Below are positions 5,705-9,265 of a DNA stretch of 9,265 nucleotides, one piece after another (the stretch's first letter is position 1; each line of letters starts with the position of its first letter). The notes beneath the pieces were generated by a model that had not been told where the DNA came from, did not search any database, and saw only the letters and a program-made list of their open reading frames with translations. Both the position numbers and the translations under genes were made by a program. The stretch is from Oscillospiraceae bacterium (lineage in GTDB: Bacteria; Bacillota_A; Clostridia; Oscillospirales; Oscillospiraceae), in assembly GCA_024690695.1 (NCBI GenBank), contig JAILOS010000129.1, forward strand, positions 1-9,265, in the 5' to 3' direction.

Positions 5705-6499
5705 ATGACGATTTTGAAAGCGATCCTCGTTCTCGGCCTGCTCGGCGCGGTGTTCGGCGCGGTGCTGGCCGTGGCCTCGAAGGTCTTCCACGTCGAGGTC
5801 GATCCGAAGCAGGAGGCCGTCCGCGCGGCGCTTGCCGGCGCCAACTGCGGCGGCTGCGGCTATCCCGGCTGCGACGGCTATGCGGCCGCCGTGGCGAAGG
5901 GGGAGGCCCCCTGCAACAAGTGCGTGGCCGGCGGCGCGGCGACGGCGGCGGCTCTGGCCGAGATCATGGGCGTCTCCGGCGAGGCGGCCGAGCCGATGGT
6001 GGCCTTCGTGCCCTGCTCCGGCGTCGCCGGGACGGCCGAGCCCCGCTTCAACTACAGCGGCCCGCAGGACTGCCGCGCGGCGATGCTTTTCGGCGGCAAG
6101 AGCAACAAGCTCTGCACCTTCGCCTGCATCGGCCTCGGCAACTGCGAGCGGGCCTGCCGCTTCGACGCGATGCACGTCGTCGACGGCGTTGCGAAGGTCG
6201 ACCGCACGAAGTGCGTCGGCTGCGGCGCCTGCGCCGAGGCCTGTCCCAAGAGCATCGTCAAGCTGATCCCCGCCAGCCAGAAGGTTATGCCCGCCTGCTC
6301 CAGCCACGACAAGGGCGCGGCGCTGATGAAAATCTGCAAGGCCGGCTGCATCGGCTGCATGAAGTGCCAGCGCGAGTGTCCCTCCGGCGCGATCACCGTG
6401 CAGGACGCGCTCGCCGTCATCGACGTGACGAAGTGCACCCAGTGCGGACACTGCGCGGAGATCTGCCCCCGCCATATCATCACGAAGTTCGGGGACTGA
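5705..6499 (+). CDS. rnfB: Rnf complex subunit RnfB (ferredoxin-oxidising, multi-cluster)
   Basis: A 264-residue subunit with 25 cysteines. One N-terminal membrane segment (about 5-25) anchors it; the rest should face the cytoplasm, where it takes electrons from reduced ferredoxin. The Fes-type cluster motif is C48-C51-C56 (NCGGCGYPGC) with C73 (or C70) as the fourth ligand. Ferredoxin-like motifs follow at C137/C141/C147/C151, C170-C173-C176-C180, C215-C218-C221-C225 and C244-C247-C250-C254; C104, C123, C198 and C211 are further candidates. This supports about five or more 4Fe-4S clusters, more than the 192-residue E. coli RsxB, and is typical of clostridial RnfB. ATG 5705 has AAGGAGG 8 bases upstream. 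It is the last gene of the operon; a strong terminator starts 16 bases after its stop. Confidence 0.96.
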   Translation: MTILKAILVLGLLGAVFGAVLAVASKVFHVEVDPKQEAVRAALAGANCGGCGYPGCDGYAAAVAKGEAPCNKCVAGGAATAAALAEIMGVSGEAAEPMVAFVPCSGVAGTAEPRFNYSGPQDCRAAMLFGGKSNKLCTFACIGLGNCERACRFDAMHVVDGVAKVDRTKCVGCGACAEACPKSIVKLIPASQKVMPACSSHDKGAALMKICKAGCIGCMKCQRECPSGAITVQDALAVIDVTKCTQCGHCAEICPRHIITKFGD

Positions 6500-6515
6500 C
6501 GAACGAAAAACCAAG

Positions 6516-6568
6516 AAAATACCGCCTTTCCGTCTTTCGGACGGAGGGCGGTATTTTTACAGTTTTTT
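6516..6568 (+). terminator. Intrinsic terminator of the rnf operon
   Basis: AAAATACCGCC (6516-6526) pairs with GGCGGTATTTT (6548-6558 region). Inside it TCCGTC pairs with GACGGA around a five-base loop, with one bulged T and a T-G pair between the two helices. The descending arm ends in TTTTT, and TTTTTT follows at 6563-6568. It separates the rnf operon from the response-regulator unit. Confidence 0.88.
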
Positions 6569-6597
6569 AACCTTTGCGCCGGCTGCCGGTGTATAAT
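6567..6597 (+). promoter_or_regulatory. Promoter of the response regulator gene
   Basis: A perfect -10 TATAAT lies at 6592-6597, about 30 bases after the rnf terminator. The best -35 is TTAACC (6567-6572) with a long 19-base spacer, so the -35 is weak and an activator may help. Transcription would start near 6604, giving a leader of about 36 bases. Confidence 0.6.
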
Positions 6598-6613
6598 GGG
6601 AGCATCAAAAAAA

Positions 6614-6634
6614 CGGCCGGCCGGCCGGGGAGGA
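6614..6634 (+). repeat. GGCC tandem/palindromic repeat running into the ribosome binding site
   Basis: C followed by three GGCC units and GG (6614-6628) runs directly into GGGGAGGA (6627-6634), the ribosome binding site of the response regulator gene. The repeat is self-complementary and could fold to hide or expose that site. Change in the number of GGCC units would alter leader structure but not the reading frame. The observation is direct; any regulatory effect is inference. Confidence 0.45.
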
Positions 6635-6639
6635 TCGCT

Positions 6640-7323
6640 ATGAACAAACGCGCGTTGATCGTGGAGGACGACGGGAATATTGCCGAGCTGCTGCGGCTCT
6701 ACCTCGGCAAGGACGGCTTTGAGGTGATGATCACCGGCGACGGCAGCAAGGCCGAGGGGATCTTCGACCTGTTCACGCCGGACGTCGTACTGCTGGATAT
6801 CATGCTGCCGGGCAAGGACGGCTGGCAGATCTGCCGCGACATCCGAAAAAAATCCTCGACGCCGATCATCATGCTCACCGCGAAGGGCGAGACGGGCGAC
6901 AAGGTCAACGGCCTGGAGATGGGCGCGGACGACTATATGACCAAGCCCTTCGAAGTCAAGGAGCTCATCGCTCGCGTGCACGCCGTGATGCGCCGCAGCG
7001 ACGGCGAAACGCCGCTGGAGAAGAAGCTCTCGTTCGACAAGCTCATCATCAACCTCGACTCCTACGAGCTGATCGTCGACGGGAAAAAGGTCGACACGCC
7101 GCCGAAGGAGATGGAGCTGCTGTATCATCTCGCCTCCTCGCCGAACCGCGTGTTCACCCGCAACCAGCTCCTCGACGAGGTCTGGGGCTTCGACTACTTC
7201 GGCGACTCGCGCACCGTGGACGTGCACATCAAGCGCCTGCGCGAGAAGCTCGAGGGCGTGTCGGACCGCTGGTGCCTCAAGACCGTCTGGGGCGTCGGGT
7301 ACAAGTTCGAAGTGACGGAGTAA
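6640..7323 (+). CDS. OmpR/PhoB-family response regulator, no kinase in view
   Basis: A 227-residue transcription regulator. The receiver domain (about 1-117) has the acidic pair E9-D10-D11, the phospho-acceptor D53 (VVLLDIMLPG), T80 (IIMLTAK) and K102 (DYMTKPF), so all phosphorylation residues are present. The C-terminal winged helix (about 128-225) shows RNQLLDEVWG, the recognition-helix stretch RTVDVHIKRLREKL and the closing VWGVGYKF. It should bind DNA as a dimer after phosphorylation by a sensor kinase. ATG 6640 has GGGGAGGA about 6 bases upstream. The usual downstream histidine kinase gene is missing: a hairpin follows the stop and the next gene is convergent. Its partner must be elsewhere, or it is an orphan. 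It sits just after rnf, but a strong terminator separates them, so a link to Rnf is not shown. Confidence 0.94.
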   Translation: MNKRALIVEDDGNIAELLRLYLGKDGFEVMITGDGSKAEGIFDLFTPDVVLLDIMLPGKDGWQICRDIRKKSSTPIIMLTAKGETGDKVNGLEMGADDYMTKPFEVKELIARVHAVMRRSDGETPLEKKLSFDKLIINLDSYELIVDGKKVDTPPKEMELLYHLASSPNRVFTRNQLLDEVWGFDYFGDSRTVDVHIKRLREKLEGVSDRWCLKTVWGVGYKFEVTE

Positions 7324-7337
7324 ACCCGTGCAGAAAG

Positions 7338-7375
7338 GATCAGCCGGCTCGGTTTCGAGCCGGCTGATCGCTTTT
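7338..7375. terminator. Terminator hairpin between convergent genes
   Basis: GATCAGCCGGCTCG (7338-7351) and CGAGCCGGCTGATC (7356-7369) form a perfect 14-bp stem with loop GTTT. On the plus strand GCTTTT follows (7370-7375), ending the response-regulator transcript. On the minus strand CTTTCT follows (7337-7332), so it probably also ends the exporter transcript, less efficiently. Confidence 0.85.
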
Positions 7376-7376
7376 C

Positions 7377-8753
7377 CTACGCCTGTTCCTGCGCCTTTTT
7401 CAGTCCGCAGCGTTTGGGCCAGCTGCCGAAGTAGTAGTAGAGGATCATGATCAGGCTGCACATGATCCAGCCGGAGGGGTAGCCGAGGCTGATCCAGACG
7501 ATCCCGCCGCCCAGACGGTAGACGAGGAAGAGATAGAGCTGCCGGAAGGCGACGAAGCTGAACAGCATGATCGCCATCGCGGCTTTGGTGTCGCCCGCGC
7601 CGCGCAGCGCGCCCGAGTAGACCTGGTTGATCGCGCACAGCAGATAGAAGGGGGAGATCAGCCGGATGAAAAAGCTGCCGTAGCGGACGACGTCCGCCTC
7701 CCCGTTGAACAGCCCGACCAGAAACGGCGCGAAAACCATCAGCGGGATCAGGATCACGGCGGTGATCCCCCAGGCCAGCAGCAGGCAGCGGAAGGGGCCC
7801 CTGCGCACGCGATCCATCCGGTCGGCGCCGAGATTCTGCCCGACGAAGGTCGTGATCGCCATCGACAGACTCAGCAGCGGCAGCATCGCAAAGGTGTCGA
7901 TCCGGTTGTAGGCCGCCCAGCCGGCCATCGCGGAGCTGCCGAATCGGTTTACATAAGACTGCACAAAGATGTTCGAGAAGCCGGTGATCGCCATCTGGAC
8001 CGAGGAAGGGATGCCGATGGCGAAGATGCGGCGCAGCACGGGCGCGTCGACGCGCAGCGCCCGCCAGTCCACGCGGTAGGCGCCCTCGCTGCGGCCGAGC
8101 ATCGCCATCACAAGCACGGCGGAGATCGCCTGCGAGAGGATCGTGGCGTAGGCGGCGCCGGCGATGCCGAGGGAGAAGCTCTTGACGAAGAGAAGATCCA
8201 GCAGCGTGTTCGTCACGGCGGAGAAGATCAGAAAATACAGCGGATGGGTCGAATCGCCGACGGCGCGCAGGATCCCGGCGCCGATGTTGTAAAACAGCAG
8301 ACCGGAAACGCCGGCAAAATAGATGCGCAGGTACAGGCAGGCGGCGTCGAAGACGTCGTCGGGCGTCTCCATCAGGCGCAGCAGCGTCGGCGTCAGCGTA
8401 ACGCCCAGCGCCGTGACGACGACGCACATGCCGAGCGTCATGCAGACCGTGCTCGACACGGCGCGGCGCAGCAGCTCGTCGTCGTGCGCGCCGTAATACT
8501 GCGAGATCACGACGCCCGCGCCCGCGGACAGGCCGATAAACAGGCCGATCAGCATATTCGTGATGGAGCTCGTGCAGCCGACGGCGGCCAGCGCCTGTTT
8601 GCCGACGTAGTTGCCGACGATGATGGAATCGACGGTGTTGTAAAGCTGTTGAAACAGGTTGCCGATGAGCAGCGGAAGGGCGAAGGCGACGAGCAGACGG
8701 ATGATCCCGCCCTGCGTCATATCCGTGTCGCGGCGTTTGAGAAGCGAAGCCAA
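7377..8753 (-). CDS. MATE-family multidrug/metabolite exporter
   Basis: A 458-residue membrane protein with about 12 hydrophobic segments in two homologous halves, the usual size for MATE transporters. The N-terminal DMTQGG and the following ALPLLIGNLFQQLYNTVDSI, then VGKQALAAVG, are characteristic of the family. The second half repeats the pattern (IGIPSSVQMAITGFSNIFVQ, MAGWAAYNRID, FVGQNLGA and SGALRGAGDT). Such proteins export drugs or metabolites in exchange for Na+ or H+; the substrate cannot be read from sequence. Start choice: GAGGTGG on the minus strand (8765-8759) lies 5 bases before a TTG at 8753, while the in-frame GTG at 8762 falls inside that site and has no site of its own. An ATG at 8720 is a third option, but family members usually have residues before DMT. 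It has its own promoter 33-61 bases upstream and is convergent with the response regulator gene. Confidence 0.93.
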   Translation of the reverse strand: MASLLKRRDTDMTQGGIIRLLVAFALPLLIGNLFQQLYNTVDSIIVGNYVGKQALAAVGCTSSITNMLIGLFIGLSAGAGVVISQYYGAHDDELLRRAVSSTVCMTLGMCVVVTALGVTLTPTLLRLMETPDDVFDAACLYLRIYFAGVSGLLFYNIGAGILRAVGDSTHPLYFLIFSAVTNTLLDLLFVKSFSLGIAGAAYATILSQAISAVLVMAMLGRSEGAYRVDWRALRVDAPVLRRIFAIGIPSSVQMAITGFSNIFVQSYVNRFGSSAMAGWAAYNRIDTFAMLPLLSLSMAITTFVGQNLGADRMDRVRRGPFRCLLLAWGITAVILIPLMVFAPFLVGLFNGEADVVRYGSFFIRLISPFYLLCAINQVYSGALRGAGDTKAAMAIMLFSFVAFRQLYLFLVYRLGGGIVWISLGYPSGWIMCSLIMILYYYFGSWPKRCGLKKAQEQA

Positions 8754-8785
8754 AGCAGCCACCTCAGAAGGATGTGTTCACAGCC

Positions 8786-8814
8786 AGTATAGGACGGCCG
8801 CGGCGCAAAGTCAA
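8786..8814 (-). promoter_or_regulatory. Sigma-A promoter of the MATE gene
   Basis: On the minus strand TTGACT (8814-8809), an exact 17-base spacer and TATACT (8791-8786) form a near-consensus promoter with one mismatch in each hexamer. The start would be near 8779, leaving a leader of about 25 bases before the TTG at 8753. No operator-like repeat overlaps it. Confidence 0.8.
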
Positions 8815-8917
8815 CGGACAGCCGCCGTTTTCATCGTTTCGGGCGGGCCGAAGCGGGCGGCCGGGCGCCGCCGGCGGGAGCGGGGAAGCGCCGCCATCAG
8901 AAAAGAAAAAATACCTC

Positions 8918-8946
8918 TTGCAAAGCGGGGAAAGATGTGCTACACT
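8918..8946 (+). promoter_or_regulatory. Promoter of the tRNA-Val gene
   Basis: TTGCAA (8918-8923), a 17-base spacer and TACACT (8941-8946) preceded by TGC (extended -10). Transcription would start near 8953, about five bases before the mature tRNA. Between this and the MATE promoter lies a GC-rich stretch with a small perfect hairpin (8856-8861 with 8867-8872) of unknown meaning. Confidence 0.7.
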
Positions 8947-8957
8947 AAACAAGCTTT

Positions 8958-9034
8958 GGAGGGCTAGCTCAGCTGGTTAGAGCGCTCGCCTCACACGCGA
9001 GAGGTCAACGGTTCGAGTCCGCTGCTCTCCACCA
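8958..9034 (+). tRNA. tRNA-Val (anticodon CAC), CCA encoded
   Basis: A full cloverleaf of 77 bases. The acceptor GGAGGGC (8958-8964) pairs with GCTCTCC (with one G-U), followed by discriminator A and encoded CCA (9032-9034). The anticodon stem CTCGC (8985-8989) pairs with GCGAG (8997-9001) around loop CTCACAC, whose anticodon CAC (8992-8994) reads the valine codon GUG. The T arm contains the standard GGTTCGAGTCC. GUG is a common valine codon in the GC-rich genes of the window. The gene has its own promoter and terminator, so it appears to be a single-gene unit. Confidence 0.97.
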
Positions 9035-9040
9035 TATAAG

Positions 9041-9077
9041 AAACCTCTTTTGTCTACCACGACAAGAGAGGTTTTTC
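9041..9077 (+). terminator. Terminator of the tRNA-Val transcript
   Basis: AAACCTCTTTTGTC (9041-9054) pairs along all 14 positions (one T-G) with GACAAGAGAGGTTT (9061-9074) around loop TACCAC, and the arm runs into TTTTT (9072-9076). The reverse strand has AAA arms that give it a U run too, so it may act in both directions. Confidence 0.88.
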
Positions 9078-9105
9078 TTGAATTAAATATAGATTTTGCT
9101 ATAAT
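9078..9105 (+). promoter_or_regulatory. Promoter of the last, partial ORF
   Basis: TTGAAT (9078-9083), a 16-base spacer and a perfect TATAAT (9100-9105) preceded by TGC, an extended -10. It starts directly after the tRNA terminator and lies in AT-rich sequence. Transcription would begin near 9112, very close to the ribosome binding site at 9114-9121. Confidence 0.72.
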
Positions 9106-9126
9106 AATGTAAGAGAGGTGATTTAG

Positions 9127-9265
9127 TTGACGATTAAAAACGACATTGCTTCGTTGTGGGATAACGGAACAGACAAGCTGTGCTTGTTTGCTGTTTCAGC
9201 CGACAGCCAGTACAAATATATAAGCGGCAAGCCGTGTATCACATTTGGTGTAGCTTATGAGAACA
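9127..9265 (+). CDS. Unrecognised protein, N-terminal 46 residues (runs off the window)
   Basis: An open frame from TTG 9127 to the window edge. It begins MTIKNDIASLWDNGTD and continues with KLCLFAVSADSQYKYISGK, then ITFGVAYEN. I do not recognise a family, and no membrane segment or known motif is visible in this part. The start is supported by AGAGGTGA (9114-9121) 5 bases upstream, the same arrangement as before rnfC and the MATE gene, and by a strong promoter just before it. The TTG start and AT-rich codon use set it apart from the GC-rich genes to the left. Its position directly after a tRNA gene is a common site for acquired DNA, but no integrase signature is visible in the first 46 residues. 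Confidence 0.6.
   Translation, partial: MTIKNDIASLWDNGTDKLCLFAVSADSQYKYISGKPCITFGVAYEN

Noticed and set aside
6052..8427. A 791-codon open frame on the minus strand
   Set aside because: It runs antisense through rnfB and the response regulator gene and out of frame with the MATE gene, all of which are firmly identified. Its Arg/Ala/His-rich translation is typical of the shadow frames of GC-rich genes.
8856..8872. Small GC hairpin between the MATE and tRNA promoters
   Set aside because: A 6-bp stem in a stretch made almost only of G and C is expected by chance; no U run or link to either promoter is seen.
1..9265. CRISPR arrays, insertion sequences, transposase or integrase genes
   Set aside because: No regularly spaced direct repeats and no coding frame resembling a transposase, recombinase or Cas protein were found on either strand.

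Overview
The window looks like chromosomal DNA from an anaerobic, GC-rich member of the Firmicutes (class Clostridia, plausibly an Oscillospiraceae-like lineage). The reasons are a complete six-gene Rnf complex in the order C-D-G-E-A-B known from Acetobacterium and other Clostridia, strong GGAGG ribosome binding sites, Firmicutes-type sigma-A promoters (several with an extended -10), and a tRNA gene with encoded CCA. The lineage is inferred from gene content and not proven.

Layout. Positions 1-124 (minus) hold the first 41 codons of a small inorganic-pyrophosphatase-like protein. It lies behind a Cro/C1-type regulator with two C-terminal membrane segments (158-598, minus); the two probably form one operon, driven from a near-consensus promoter at 791-819 that contains a TTGACC-n5-GGTCAA palindrome. 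The 363-base gap 599-961 also holds three inverted repeats. A small single-domain cupin follows (962-1312, plus). An extended -10 promoter at 1374-1403 precedes rnfCDGEAB (1434-6499), a tightly packed operon with overlapping or nearly touching genes that ends in a strong intrinsic terminator. A separate transcription unit encodes an OmpR/PhoB-type response regulator without a partner kinase in view (6640-7323). A 14-bp hairpin separates it from a convergent MATE-family exporter gene (minus, 7377-8753). Divergent promoters at 8786-8814 (minus) and 8918-8946 (plus) serve the exporter and a tRNA-Val(CAC) gene with its own terminator. The window ends in an unrecognised partial ORF starting at 9127.

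Function. The Rnf complex is the main system: RnfB takes electrons from reduced ferredoxin, the membrane subunits RnfA/E and the flavinylated RnfD/RnfG carry them, and RnfC reduces NAD+, coupled to export of Na+ or H+. Iron-sulfur and flavin-attachment motifs are intact in all subunits. The ApbE flavin transferase needed to mature RnfD and RnfG is not in the window.

Composition. The central block from about 960 to 9034 is GC-rich, while both edges (1 to about 720, and after the tRNA) are clearly AT-richer by eye. This suggests that the edges have a different history; the tRNA edge is a classic position for an integrated element, but no integrase or attachment-site duplicate is visible. I see no CRISPR array, insertion sequence or transposase, and no clearly novel multi-gene system. 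The most unusual material is regulatory: the hairpin-rich gap 599-961, the GGCC repeat abutting the response-regulator ribosome binding site, and the tRNA-flanked AT-rich ORF.
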